Positions 1 to 13,100 of a stretch of 64,000 bases of DNA are shown piece after piece. The DNA comes from Echinococcus granulosus (taxonomy: Eukaryota; Platyhelminthes; Cestoda; Cyclophyllidea; Taeniidae). The stretch spans positions 81,408 through 145,407 of the forward strand of contig NW_020170470.1 in NCBI RefSeq assembly GCF_000524195.1, written 5' to 3'. Each line of letters begins with the position of its first letter. Position 1 is the first letter of the stretch. The translations under genes and the position numbers were made by a program. The notes under the pieces are model-generated. The model was given only the letters and a program-made list of their open reading frames with translations, did no database searches and was not told where the DNA came from.

Positions 1-302
1 CATCGTTTCTTTAATCGCTAGGCTTATTTTCAGGGACCCCGAGAAGACATATCTACTGGTTAACGACAGCAGAAACCATCACTATTTGTAGTACACGTCC
101 GATTCCCTTCTTTATGATTGGCAAGTGATTCACGATATTACTGCTTACTCCCCCTCTCTCTTGGAGCCCTTACGGGCATAGATTAAAGCAGTGCGATTGC
201 TATGTGGTAGGATCTTTTGAATCCGTTACAGGTAATGCAAATGCGGAAGAAGTCAGTCATGTTCTGTGTAGCATAAATCACGGGTGGGTGCCTGGAGATC
301 AC

Positions 303-528
303 CCGCAACTTTTGCTTGCCTCGTCTAGCACTTTCTTTTCTCATTTGTAGCCTAACCGCTTGTATGAGACTTGAAGAACTGCTTGCACTTGTGAATTTGA
401 TACTGGTAAACGAATAGGTGCTCCAGTCTGATCTTGCTGATGATTGTACTTCATTCTCTAATAACAATTTTGACCGCTCCTGCCACGCAGCTAATCTGCC
501 CGATGACAAGATCTTCTTTGCTGCTAGT
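303..528 (-). CDS. Possible internal exon of an unknown gene
   Basis: An open frame on the minus strand follows a good acceptor (pyrimidine run then TTACAG, just right of 528) and stays open for about 75 codons. It reaches a weak donor (CGG then GTGATC) just left of 303. The peptide is rich in Lys, Arg, Ser and Ala, with stretches such as LAAKKILSSGRLAAW and RKESARRGKQKLR. I recognise no family or domain. It could be a real exon of a gene whose other exons lie left of the window, or a chance open frame; no partner exon was found to test the phase. Confidence 0.22.
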
Positions 529-3500
529 CTGTAAGAGAATGCAAGAAACCTTTCGTACACCACAGCTGTGTTGCTCCACTTGCATTTACCAGAGTCATCC
601 AGGGAGATGTCTTTTACCAGTTTTTACTGAATCTGATCACCTAGATTAAAGTATTTGAGTCACTACTGTACTGCAGTTTTTATACCAAAGGGTTACTAAC
701 AGATCTATGTCCTTTGTTGTTTTCAACCATTTAAAATACTGCTAGTCTCTTAAATGAATCTCCTTACTATCAGGTAATGTCTGATTATTGAATAATAACA
801 AAATATCTCGCTGGATAGCACTGTACGCCAGTGTGCCAAATACAATGCCCTAACTACAGCTGTATTAATGGCGACAATGTCCAAATTTAATCAAGAAGTA
901 TCTGATCCGAGCTGGGGAGGTGTTAGAGTCGGTGCAGAGTGAAGCGTCTGCCTTGGTGTTTAGAACGCTTTGTCATGCCCCTTCTCGCATTTATGGTTCA
1001 CTTTGAACAGCTTTTCCATTAACTTGTACAACTATTTTGTGTCTTAAATCAATTCATCAAAAACGGCTGTAGTAGCGCACTAGGCCTAGAAGTTTGCAGA
1101 ATTCTGGCTGATTTGCTGATTTTGGCCAGGTCTCAACTTACCGTGCCAGGACTTCTGTCACTGCCATTACATTTGAAGAGACAGCATACTTCAAAATGTC
1201 GCCTAGTTTCGCAAGAACTGGCATTTTCNNNNNNNNNNNNNNNNNNNNNNNNNNNNNNNNNNNNNNNNNNNNNNNNNNNNNNNNNNNNNNNNNNNNNNNN
1301 NNNNNNNNNNNNNNNNNNNNNNNNNNNNCAGATTCGGTAACAAACCTGCTTCTTGTGGACAAACCAACACCAATTTAGGGACAGAAATAAGTTTATGAAT
1401 ATCTTTATTGAAACTGCATATGTCGTCAGGGTATACTTTGACTGTTTCAGTAATAATTAAATTCAGGATGCTGCCATCAGCCGTTGAAAAACGGCTGCTG
1501 CGTTGCAGGATTTAAAGGGGATGGTCTACGTTCCATGAAGACTGATGGGTAGTAATAAATTTAACCTTTGATTTGTTCGCTTTAGACATCGTCAGTTCCC
1601 GGATTTTGCGTATTATACGAAAAACTACTTGGATCAATATAGAGAGTCAAACGGACTATTGGTACGCAGTTAGGGAAGAGCTCTTTCTTGTCATTGACTC
1701 TCATTCCTAATTGTTGGCATGCAACCAAGGGTTTTCTTTCTTCCTCTTCACTGGGGCGATGGGTGAAGCTAGTGGGGATCTAGAAGGTTTTACGACTTCG
1801 CCCCTGGGTCTCTCGTCATTCTTGTTATTCATCCCTTCCAGCAGTGAAGACAGTATGCTCCTCGATGTCTGCCAGGTGGACCTGACCTCGTCAGTATTTA
1901 CCATACACTTGATTGTGCTTTTCCTTTAAAGCTTAGAATTCTTCCACTTGCAGCTGTCGGTTTTCTTGCTAAACGGTTTCAACGTCCTGCTCGGAGTGTC
2001 ACCAACCAGAGTATTCGTTCATAGTGCTTTGACCTTTTCCAACCATTCCTGGCAAGACGGAATCTTTGGAATCTCAGGTGTAGTAGGCAAAAACACGAAT
2101 TTTCATGGGCATGGGGAAAAACCTAGTCATTTGATGTGTTAATGTGCCCGTGGTTTTTGATAATTCTTTGCACTTATTCAGCAACGGGTGAGTTGTTATG
2201 CAGGTTTTCAATCAAAACTGGTTGTTTTGGCCTTTGGTTTTTGATTCCACAATCCTCGATCCATTTTTGAGCAAGTTGAGTATACCGCGTTCATCGAAAT
2301 TTTGTACTAAGATTTCATTGGATAGAAATGTGTATTTAGTCGTTATTTTAAGCAGTGTGTAGCACACGTTGAAGTTATGTCTGCTTCAGATGTCAAAGCA
2401 TCGGTGGTATGTTCGACGTGGAAGACATCTTTTTTAGACGTCACAGGAGGAGCAGGAATCTGAATTAAAAGCTAAGTATCCTGGTTTAGCCCAAAGGGGT
2501 GCCGCCTCAATGCTCTTACAGAAGAGGCTCAATCGAGGTGTGAGTACCGTCAGTAGTGACCTGCTGGTTTTTGTCGCTGAAAAGATGTATTTTTTCTATT
2601 CGTAACTTTCACTCAGTTGGTAGCCTTTGACGTTCTTGTAGCAACACTTTTTGATGGCCATGGGTCGTTAACGCGAAAAAGTGCTTGGTCCGATGTGAAG
2701 TTTTTAGAATATCCCATATTTCATGCTGTTCTATGGAAGAATACGAAACAGTTCTTGTCGTTTTTACCCAAAAAGACTATCTTGTATGTTTTCTATGTGG
2801 CAAACTCAAATAGACCTTTCACCTCCAACTGTACTATCCTCGTGTACAGAGAGGAAATCAAAGACAGTTTCATCTTTTATTTTCGATAATTTGTCTAAGG
2901 TATTTGGTTAAAGAAGGAACAACTTGGCTCTTTATGCTTTGCATTCCCCTATCTGCCTAGCTTATGAATAGAAATTTGGCTTTCAGGGATATTCTTTAAC
3001 GCTAACCTTAAAGATTGGAATAATAACATTAGCATCGCTCATGTAACGTAACCCGTCAGGAAGTGTTCTCCACTGTTAGCTCTGGGAAATCTATGCAACG
3101 TTTAGCAATGCTTGTTCATGCATTGAACATGCCAATCAGAGGCAAAACTCGGGTTTTATACAACCAATATATTTTCAATTTGAAACATTTTAGCAAGCTC
3201 TCCAAACTATTCGGTTGCTTTGGTCACGATATTAAAGACATTAGGTTCAACCTATGTCTTAGCAACTTATGGTGTTACATTTTCAGACATGCCACAGTAG
3301 CTGGTTTGTTCGATTTTGTGATGTGTTAAGTTATTCGGCATGTTACCGTGGTGTGTCACGTCATTTAGTCACCCTCATCCTATAAAAGGCTTACTTCTTC
3401 GAACTCATTTACGATTATTAGTAACTGGAACTCAATTTTAGGTTTAGTCACTTGACCAATTTGTGCAGTCAGTTTCTGAGTGGTCTAACCATTAATTCTT

Positions 3501-4453
3501 CCATCTGAATCACATTTTCAGCAGGTAACATCATGAGGTTGTCTTAGAGCCTACTGACCCTTATCGTTAGCCTCCCCTCTGGTACCGTATCGTGATTATC
3601 AGAGGGTATGCCACAGTTATTACCATCCCAAATCTTACCCATGGCCTTATTTCTAACACTGTTTAACGCTTCCATGGAGCATATATCCCATAAATTCCAA
3701 CATTTGACGTCATCGATAACGCGTAATTTAGGTTTTACTACGTTTGAAATAGTTTTCTTGGAGCTTTTAAATGTGAAGGCAAAAGTTTGTTGTAGCGTAC
3801 CTCCTCGTGCAAGTCTGCTCCATCATATCTCGGTGATTTAAACGAGAATCATTAGTACCTGTTCATTGTGCATAACTTGTTAGCACGATTATAATTAGCA
3901 GTTTTATGTATTTGCAACTCTCTCGAGATATGGGAATTAGGCGATTTCTCCCACTAGGGAGCTGTGCGCTTTATGCTATCGTCATTGAGCCGTCAAAGTG
4001 GAAATTCAATCTGATTTCCCTGGACTTATTTGCAGTTATTTAAATCACTATTTGGTTATTCTTAGTCTACCTCGTGGAGTCTCGCAGTCCCACCACTTTT
4101 TGTGGCGTTACCTTCGTAAACTTAATTGCAATTAGCTAAAATGCCATAGTCAATTTTTGGAGTTAACTAAGCGTTTTTTTACGAATGCACAAACCATTTG
4201 CATTGGTTCAACCTCGTTACTTAATTTTTTAAGTATGTGGCAAGATTCGCCTTTTTTAAATAATTGATCGTCTCTACAAAAGTCTGGAGCTTGTGTTGTA
4301 ATCATGAGCCAAATCCAGTTTGGACTATGTTAAAGTAAATCTCGTTTAAACAAGTGGAGCAATACCAAATGTCCAGCGGCTTTAAACTATTCCATTTTTG
4401 GGTAACGTGTTTTTCTTGGGTCAGTATCCATCTCAACTTTTTGCATATTCCAG
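529..4453. other. Non-coding stretch, probably endosulfine intron
   Basis: No convincing exon on either strand. Short open frames here have no splice signals or recognisable motifs. By position it is upstream or intronic sequence of the endosulfine gene whose last exon starts at 4454; exons for the N-terminal half of that protein were looked for and not found. It contains the N gap, which could hide one. Confidence 0.5.
1229..1328. other. Assembly gap (100 N)
   Basis: Exactly 100 undetermined bases, the conventional placeholder for a scaffold gap of unknown size. Open frames running through it are meaningless, and flanking distances should not be trusted. Confidence 0.99.
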
Positions 4454-4693
4454 CACAAATTTTTCGATTCTGGCGACTACAACATGGCGCGAGCCAAAAC
4501 TGCTCAACAGAAATCGACAACTGAGGAAGAGGCTATTGAAAAGGAAGAGATCCTTCAGGAATCGACGGGCGTTACTATCGCCACTCCTGAAAGTGTCCCA
4601 GCAGTGCGCCGAAAGTCTATGGTGGGGGGTCTGCGTTCGCATCGAGACAGTCTCACTGCCACCGAGCCTCATCACCATCCAGGGAATCAATGA
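4454..4693 (+). CDS. ENSA: Alpha-endosulfine / ARPP19, terminal exon
   Basis: Last coding exon of an endosulfine-family protein, a small heat-stable phosphatase regulator. In other animals Greatwall kinase phosphorylates the Ser of the FDSGDY motif, which turns the protein into an inhibitor of PP2A-B55 at mitotic entry. A clear acceptor (TTTTTGCATATTCCAG) precedes a frame opening with HKFFDSGDYNMARAK, an almost exact match to the family core. About 45 residues on, VRRKSMVGG matches the C-terminal PKA site (RKxSxV) of ENSA/ARPP19. The tail of about 25 residues after that site is longer than in vertebrates and ends in EPHHHPGNQ. The exon has 79 codons plus TGA. The Met inside the motif at 4484 is not the start: the conserved residues begin upstream of it. 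The exons for the N-terminal half were not found; they may lie left of the window or in the N gap. Confidence 0.88.
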   Translation, partial: HKFFDSGDYNMARAKTAQQKSTTEEEAIEKEEILQESTGVTIATPESVPAVRRKSMVGGLRSHRDSLTATEPHHHPGNQ

Positions 4694-4912
4694 GGGCAAT
4701 TTTGCGGAAGGAGAATGATTTGTCTCGCTTCTCGACTTCGTGATATTCTTTTATTCAACATGAGCTGGTTATGTGCTTTTTTCATCCTCCATGCCTGTGC
4801 AGCATTTATAAATGCCCTCAAACTATTCGGGGGATGTGCTGAACCCCCACTACTCCTCCCCCATCCCACTGATATCCCGCACTGCTCTCGATCACATTGC
4901 GTCATTATGAAA

Positions 4913-4918
4913 AATAAA
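4913..4918 (+). terminator. Poly(A) signal of endosulfine gene
   Basis: A canonical AATAAA lies 220 bases after the endosulfine stop codon. The 3' UTR between them has no other strong feature. Confidence 0.7.
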
Positions 4919-4929
4919 TGAGGACGCCT

Positions 4930-6269
4930 GTTTTAATACTTATTTGCTATGCGACTCAGTGTGCGCGTTTACACCTTTTTTTGTTAAAATTATGCTTGTA
5001 TTTGACTGAAGTGGGTGGTGGTGCATCGCTATGACGGCTCACGCTAAATTGCTACCGCTGTTGGGTGGGGATGTATAGAACAGGAAAGGACTCATATGTA
5101 CGATTGCCAATTATCGAAAGCGGTTAGGGGGGTGTTTGGTGTGCGACCACCTAATTTATCTCAGGAACTTTGTCAGAGTTGCCTTCTGTGCCAAATGGCT
5201 CCCGACTTCCACTAATCTAGCGCCCCGTAGCGAAGTTCGAAGGGGATGGTGGGACATGGACCGTTAAAATGACCCCATTCAAAGTGACTTTCACTGCCGA
5301 ATCTTGCTTTTGATAATGTTGCAGTCAGATCATTTTGCAGCTTTAAGATATCGCACAGAAGTAATTGACAGTAATTTTTTGGTTGAACACAATCTGTCAG
5401 TTTAGCCGATCGTTAATGGGAATGGGGAATTACTAGTTCTTGGTGCAACGCCCCTTACATGTGCTGTGGGCAATGTGGGAGTTTAATGCGCCACGGTGAC
5501 GCTCCCCGTTCACATGGATTAGTACCACTTTATAGCACATACTCACACGCGTTAACTCTTCTTTCTAAGAGTCGTGGCTGATTTCACTCATTGTTAGTCA
5601 TTATAAAACAGCTGTTTACACTCAAAAATGGCGAGAAGAGGAAGGAGCAGATTTTTTCGGAATTGATTAAGTTAAAATACAAGAGCTAAAATCGCGTGCA
5701 GGTCGGCGAAGTTGCGTATCATACAATCCTAGCAGCGCAGTTGTTTGCTAAATCAAGACGCGATCAAATCCTAAACTAATGACTAGATTTTGATAACTCG
5801 CGGCTCGGTAATGCCATTGTTAATCTATTTATGCGTGAGTGATTAAAATTTCAAATTCTGATACGGCCAGTAACGCTTTCATACAGCAAAGGTATTCTTG
5901 TAGAAATATTTATCATTTTCGCCCTGGCTTAAGTGTGTCACAAAAGGGTGTAGAATCGGTGTCTTGACTTTCATGCATCATTATTACCATTTAAAGTTTT
6001 TCATGTGGCGTCTAAAAGTCCTCCCTATTCGAGGTCACCTGTTAAAATAACATGATATATTAGAAAAACCCCAGATCCACGTGGCCTATGCCACTACCAA
6101 ATCCATAGTGTGCAATCTGTTGCGCAGCTCTAAAATGAATCAAGCCAAGACTCCTTAAGAGGTGCAAAAGTTTCCAAAATGGGTCATTTAAAGGCCACCA
6201 CCTTTGGGAAACACGCAATAAACTTTGCATAGAATTTGGATAAAAAGTGGTTTAAAATAGGCAGTTATT
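4930..6269. other. Intergenic, nothing recognised
   Basis: Mixed-composition sequence between the endosulfine poly(A) signal and the GC-rich promoter region. No open frame with splice signals, no RNA gene and no obvious repeat seen. Confidence 0.5.
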
Positions 6270-6924
6270 AGTCAATTCAAGACGCCCAAACCATAGCACA
6301 CGCCCAGCCCCAATGCCTCATCGCTTCCCTACCGATGTGTGGCGATGGGGCGGTGGCAGTGGTGGTGGGTTGGTCCGCTGGTACGCGAACCACGAAAGGA
6401 TGCACGCACGCACCCGAGTGATGTGTTGCGATCTCTGCTTTCCTATTCTCCCTCGTCTTCTCTCTCACCCCCTCCCCCCGGCAGAGATTTTCCTCCTGTC
6501 AAAACACAACAGGCTGAAAGAGCCTAATAAGGCTGCATTTACGGAGGGAGTGCTTGCCCCATGGACACGTGCACGCACTCAGAGCCAGACCAATGAAGGA
6601 GGGAACACGTTCAATCGTGCCTCCGCGCATGCACAAACACGCGTGTATGTAGATGGGGTGCGGACCGGAGAATAAATAACGTGCGAGACTGCATGATTGA
6701 CACTCAATCCGCCTCGTTATCACCGTCGTCCCTGCTTGTGTTCATGCGTGCATGCATTTACGCTCCTGCCTCGTCTTCACTTTCTCCTGCGCGCATGCGT
6801 CGCGAAGCACGCACGTCTCAGCTGCCACAGGCACACTACTCGGCCTACAACTTGATTGGTCGGCGTTGGACATGCGCCCAGCCACTCAGCGTATATAAAA
6901 TCATCTCGATGCAGACATACTCTC
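6270..6924 (+). promoter_or_regulatory. GC-rich promoter with CCAAT and TATA boxes
   Basis: This is a CpG- and GC-rich island in AT-rich surroundings. It ends in an inverted CCAAT box (ATTGG, 6855-6859) and, 34 bases further, a TATA element (TATATAAAA near 6892-6900). Alternating purine-pyrimidine runs with ATGCACGCACGCA and GTGCATGCAT motifs lie upstream. The spacing predicts a start site near 6925. The next coding exons on this strand are those of the FGFRL1-like gene 11 kb away, so this may be its promoter; that link is inference. Open frames through the island are composition artefacts. Confidence 0.5.
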
Positions 6925-7109
6925 TTAAAAAGACAAAAACAACTACTGTGCGTATTAGAGAGAGAGGCGGAGAAGGAAAAACTGCAACACCATCACCGGA
7001 GCAGTTCTTGCGGAAGTTATAATTAGCATAGAATGCAACAGGAAAGAGGCAGAAAATAGATCGAAACAACCCGTTGTAATTGAAACTTAAGAAGACCTTT
7101 ACCTTATTG
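6925..7109 (+). other. Probable non-coding first exon
   Basis: It starts about 25 bases after the TATA box and ends at a consensus donor (TTATTG then GTAAGTCTG at 7110). The middle is purine-rich (AGAGAGAGAGGCGGAGAAGG). The only ATG frame nearby closes within a few codons, so this would be 5' UTR. The start position is estimated from the TATA box, not seen directly. Confidence 0.4.
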
Positions 7110-10100
7110 GTAAGTCTGTTACCTTTTGCTATCGCAACTCATAAAGCATGAATGAATGTTATCATTTAAAAGTGGTATCCTGCATCTGTAGCATTCAAAT
7201 AAAGTCGCTTTCGCATTCTCGTGCGACTCGAGCCGGTAGACCACTGGTGAACTCGTGCATCACTGAACAGCACCCGTGTATTGGTGGCGAAGCATTACCT
7301 TGAAACCTGCCTCCAAAAAGTTCTTTCCTTTCTCCCGAACGTATGTTAATTATTATTTACATGGAATCGCAATTCTTCCATCAATGGTTACCTAAGCAGT
7401 CCCATTTAAACCATTATTTCTCTGGATATGAAGAAAATGGAAATCGTAATGGTAGAGCACACATATATATATGAAAAATAGCTGTGTGGCTATATCATCA
7501 GATGAATGTTTTCTCAATAAAGACAGTGTTGACTATGAATCCCTCTTGATGTTTGACTTAGCACCCAAGTACGCGATTTCAAAAGCGCACCTTCTATTCC
7601 ATCATCAATAGAGTTTTGTTGTTTGTCATTACAAGGATGTTCACTCATTATGTCATTGAACTTTTGATCACCCGAATTTATCCAGGAATGTCACGAAAAT
7701 TGGTATTGAAACTTTTGAGAAGTTCCGACTACAGCAAGGAATAAAAACAAATTTGTACTTTGATTCTGCATAAATCTATGAACAGCATAATATGGGAGTA
7801 ATTCGACTGTTATTTCCTGTGAATCCCACCCACCTTTCCACAAATAACGCATGATCCGGCTGTAGACTGGGTGTAGTTAAATTGCAGCACTGCAATTACT
7901 GTTGCTGCCGCTTCTGCTACACGCTATTTTAGAGCGTCCTCTTTTTCAGCTTACCTTTCACTATCTCCCCATCACTACCCCTCTTATGCTGAACACGCCC
8001 AATTTCGCAGGTTTAATCCATTTGCCAGTCGTTCGCATGCAAGCGTGTCTCCACGCTGATCTTGATTTTTGTATCGCCTGTTTCCACTTTGTACCTTAAG
8101 TGCCATCGCTGGGACTCAGGGTAAAGTTAGTATCACTAGTATGCTTTTTTAACTCACTGGTTGTGGATATGAATTTCTACCTAACGCAGTTGCAATTACT
8201 TCGTCCTTATTCGATCAATCGGAACAAAGTGTGGTTCCTGCTGTCGCCTGTAATGACGTCTGAAAAGTACTATTAAAGTGACACTCTGAAGCGTTCACTT
8301 CAATGATTGGAAATTGAAAAAGAAGAAAGTGGCAAGAATGAAGGGATGTAAACTGATGAATACCTTCACTTTAGCCAATAAGAAGAGAATTGGAAGAAGA
8401 AATATCATTTGATTCGTCGTATTCAGGCTGTGGTTAGAAAATCACATGCAAGACTAGTGAATGAGTTGGTTTTCGTCATTCCTTTGCGTTCCATCATTGC
8501 TCCTCGTGCGTTATCCATATATTTCCCTCGCCGTAATCATTACTCGTGTCGACTTGACCATCACATCTGAAATGGGGTAAGGTACGGATACGATAATGTT
8601 TTGGCTATTTGAGAGCAGATTACATTCCCTGCATCGCTATTCGTGGGCTTGGAAACTTACTGGCTACCACGAAGCTAGTTGGTGCAACTTGTCATGCCCT
8701 GGCCATTGGAAACAGGTGGTACATTTCAAGTACTCGAGATTTACTTTATTGTTCGTTACACCAACATTGATGGGAATAAGCATAACTTATTTGCTCGTGT
8801 GTATGTGAATTAACGATTTTCTAAAGCTGTTGGGGCAACCGCCTGTTGTTTGCTGCCTTATTCTGCCCACTATTCGCTTCTCGAAGCCTATATCTAACTG
8901 CAAATTATCCTAATGTCGTCGTCCTTTCCTTGGTAGATACGTAACCAGACGGATTAAAGTACTTCTATCGGCAGTGTTCAAGATAACATTTAAATTTTAA
9001 TCACCTATTTAAATCCAAATTGACTATTCTAGTTGAAAACTTATAAAATATTGTGATCGAAATTATTTACACATATTTTCACCGTACGATATAATCTGAA
9101 CAGCCCCTATATCAAACGACTATAAGTAGTGTATGTTTGTTTATTTCCTATGCATCTTTTTTCTAATAAGTGTCATTTTTTATCCCGATTTTGTCTGAAA
9201 AACTACCTTTTCCTAGTGCTGTTCTTGTGCTTGAGTTAGCAATGTATGTGACTGGTAGTTTCACTCCATCATTCAAGTCCCGACACTGCCCTCACCATTG
9301 GCGACTCCCCATCGTACCACAATTCAGATGGTTAGTTTATGTGAAGTATCTTTGGGTCGTTAAATTTAGATAAGTTAAAAGGAAATAAGGCAATAGCTGA
9401 GCGCCTGATGCCAGAGAAAAGGAAACAGCGAACGCCAAGCAAACTGTCATTAAGAATGCTTTTGTATGCATTTTTTCAGCCTGAATTATTATGGAAAGAT
9501 CTACCATGACAAAGGAGGTGGAGGTGAAGGTGGTTAAAATAGACTTTAGGAGGATATAGACGCATATGACAAAAGGTGCTGGAAGGGAATGTGAGGAAAC
9601 CTTTCCTGTCTTAACTTCTGTGGGAAAATTAGCCGCTACCGCATTACGGAATATAGAAAGGACATTGGAGCCAGATAACTGAAGATATGCCTGCATTAAA
9701 ATTTGCATAAAAATTACAGTAATTATTGTAAGAGGTAAAAATTTTGTTACTCAATTGTATGTCAAGTTGATGGGCATCAATCAACCCAATGGTCGATCAC
9801 AGCGTGAGTGATCACCTATCTAATTTTCTTGAACCATAGGGGTAATTAGCATACACATTTCTCTATAATTCACATATGCGAGAAGTGGTAAAACATGCAC
9901 ATAATCACTGCTGATAAAATTCTGTTTTAGAATAATTTTAACTAACCTACTGTCGTCGAGATGAACCCATCTTCGAGAAAGCTCTCCGGTCGATCCGCTC
10001 AGGAAGTGCATCCCTCAACAGTTGTTTTGGCAGCTGCTCACATTTACCTCACAATCATTGCGTTCAGCCTTCATATTGGAAAAGGTAAGCTTCTTTTGAT

Positions 10101-13100
10101 TTACGTCAACACCTATGTATAATTAACTGACTAACACGGCAAATCCGTGTGGTGTCATTCTTCGACACATGACCAGCCTAGTCGATGATCTGCTATACTT
10201 TGTTTTGGATTTTTTAACCAAACTTGAAGTACGATTTGCCGGTCAATGCGTGGGAGTTAACGTCGGCAAATCTGCAATCGCCTATCTGAATCCTTTATCA
10301 AAAACGGGGTACAATTGAGTGAAACTTCTCTAATCCTGTAAAATATCATATACATTCCTATTTTATGGTCTAAAATTACTCTATCTCGATCACTCGTCGA
10401 GTTTCATCACGACTGACAGTTGCAGAATACGAATGAAGTTACTGGCACACTACTGTTGGTGAGATAGTAGAAGAATCCTACTTATTAGGTTACATTTATT
10501 TAAAGCGATTTACGAACACTAGTTGCCCAAATCATATAACACTTCTGGCTTGGCCTCCTTATTATGAATTTCAGTCAAAAAATTACGAATTCTCATTCAG
10601 CCTAGCAAATTGTAGTTCGGTAGATATGATGGGAGTAAGAGCATAATCACTGAATATATATGCAAAAGTATGTAGAAACATTAAGCTAGCAGGAATGTAT
10701 TTTTTTCTTAACCAAACACCCTTCCCGCCAGGTAATTCACACATTTGCAATCTAGGGAATAAATAATGACTACAAATGTATGATTTTGGAGAATCGGGAA
10801 TAACGAAAAGGTACGAGTCTACAGGTATCAATATCCTTGCGTGAAAAAGTTAAATTCAAATTCGCTAATGTGGTTTTTTCCTCGTTCCGGAGAAAAATCA
10901 AGCTGCCGATGGAGAGAGGGCGAGAGCGAGAAAGCGAAAGCGAGAATGAGAGCCATAGCAGCAGCGTTGGGCTGGTGCATGCGTGTGTGTGCAGCAGAGG
11001 GCGCGTGTGCACGCGCGGCATGTCACACCCGTCAGAGCTGTCAGACGCGGTTGACTTTTCCCGGGGAAAAGGGGCTGGAAGGTAGGCGGGCAGGAAAGCA
11101 GGCAGGCATGCTGGCAAGAGGGGGTATGAGGAGGAAGAGAACCGTAGTGTAAGGAGGTGTAGGAGGGTTGTCGTGGGGTGGAGAAAGTGGAGGTGGCTTC
11201 GAAAACCGAGCCTGTCAGGCTGTCAGTTTTGGGTAAATCAGCAGTACTGCGCTTGCCAAATGGCATCCCCACCATACCTCGACCTCCGACAGTCCAGAAT
11301 TGGTTGTTTTCCAGACCCAGAAGCTGATATCTGACAATTACTCGCTTTCTCACGCACTCACAATTCGTGGATCAACCATTCCGTGATTAATTTGACGGGA
11401 AATTTTGCTTTAGAGCTACCATCTTCTTCTCTGTTTATTGCCTCACTTGCTCTAGTTATTATTTTCTTGTCACATGGAAGTTTGTATTCATTTGGCAGTC
11501 TTGACGGGCTAATGCAGGCTTGAAAATAAGAAGCGAAATGCAACAACTGTCCGTGGGAAGGGGTGGGGAGCGTTACCTCGTCTCCCTTCCTTCCTTCCTC
11601 GAATTAAATTGTATACCGGATGTTTTTTCCAGGCAAACATTTTAATACAACAGGAAAGGAATGTACATGCAGGTTTTTTGCTCCATTGACGTAAATGAAT
11701 TCGGCTGAATGCAGTTTCAAGCTTTATCCTTAAATGCCACCAACTTTTCTCCCAGTTGCGTGATTTCGTGGTAGCACACAAAAATTAGTGGTTTTGATTC
11801 CCGTTTCCTGTAAAACTTACACATTTCGATATTTTTTATTAACAAATAGATATTATCGTGCAATATACCAGCAGAAATTATAGTAAGAAGTCGAAAGCCA
11901 CACAGCATGTAGATAGAGGCGAAGTGAGTTTCGCCGATAAGGCACTGGAAAGACCGCGGATCAGGTATGTACACCTCATGCTAAAACATTACTTAGACAA
12001 GAGCTTTGGGTTCTTGTAGCATTTGTGTTTACAAAATCGATGCTCTTTGAACCGATGTTCTCAACTGTCTGGCGAATTATCCATCTGGAGAGGAACTTCG
12101 ACACATTGGAAACCCTTTTAACCCATTTAAACAAAACTGAGGGAGGGTTTTTAATGCAGTCTTGAATAATCTGTCTGCTACTACCCTTCCTAATAGCTTC
12201 GTGAACTTTAGAAGCTGCGGAATTCGAAAAGAAAAATACAAATAGCTATTTCCTGATCATTTTGAAATGGAGTTGACCGGTTCCTTGCACGTCTATTAGT
12301 TCACTCTCACTTCAAAAGTTGGGCTAATTAAACTGACTAATGTTTGTGGGGAAGGTGAAGCGTTGTATCAAACCCAAAATCTATGTATTCATACAAATTT
12401 GATAGTCCGCGAAAGTTAAATTAGCCAGCGGTAATAAAATTATCGTGCTTATTTGAAAGGATTTTAAAACTCTATCAGGTCAGTCCTGAAGCAGAGAATC
12501 TAAGTTTTATAGCTGAGCTCATTTTTCTGCTGCTCAACTGATAAGTGTCACTAATATTTCCTTGAGTGTGTTAGATGGCATTTGGGAATTTCTAGACGGT
12601 TTAGGCGGATTGATTACCATCCACGTTAAAGCTGAAACAAAATCATAAATGACGAAGGTAGTTAATGCACTTAATGGTGAGCGTGCAGAGAATGTTAACA
12701 CTTTTGGCTACCTGAGATCTGCGTTTATTTTGTTGTACAATTCATTCTTTCACATTTCTAGCAAACCTATCTGTCAGCTTTATGAAAATCTTAGCAAACG
12801 CATCCATTCTATCGTGCCCAGAAAGGACATCAGTGTTGTCAGTTAAGATAAACGGAGTCAGTGAAGCTTGTAGCCTTTTGGAATGCGTAGCACTGCTTTT
12901 GCAGAATTTCCTCTTCTTCACTTGATGTTGACCTATTAATGCGTTTTTCACCCAAACTAGTAATACGGTTAGTACAGTTTATACTTATTGCTGTACATTC
13001 AATCATTTTTCAGTAGAAAAAGTAGTCTTTTAACCGTTCTGATTGAATATTATGCAAGGCGTTGATGTTGTACTGCTTAAAACAAGATTTAGTGTGGAGT

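Noticed and set aside
6277..6723. Several overlapping open frames on both strands
   Set aside because: They fall in the GC-rich promoter island; composition explains the lack of stops and no motif is seen.
10770..11353. Long overlapping open frames, including a PFGKR amidation/cleavage-like motif (GMVGMPFGKRS) suggestive of a neuropeptide
   Set aside because: Frames are open on both strands in a GC-rich island, there is no signal peptide before the motif, and only one candidate peptide is present.
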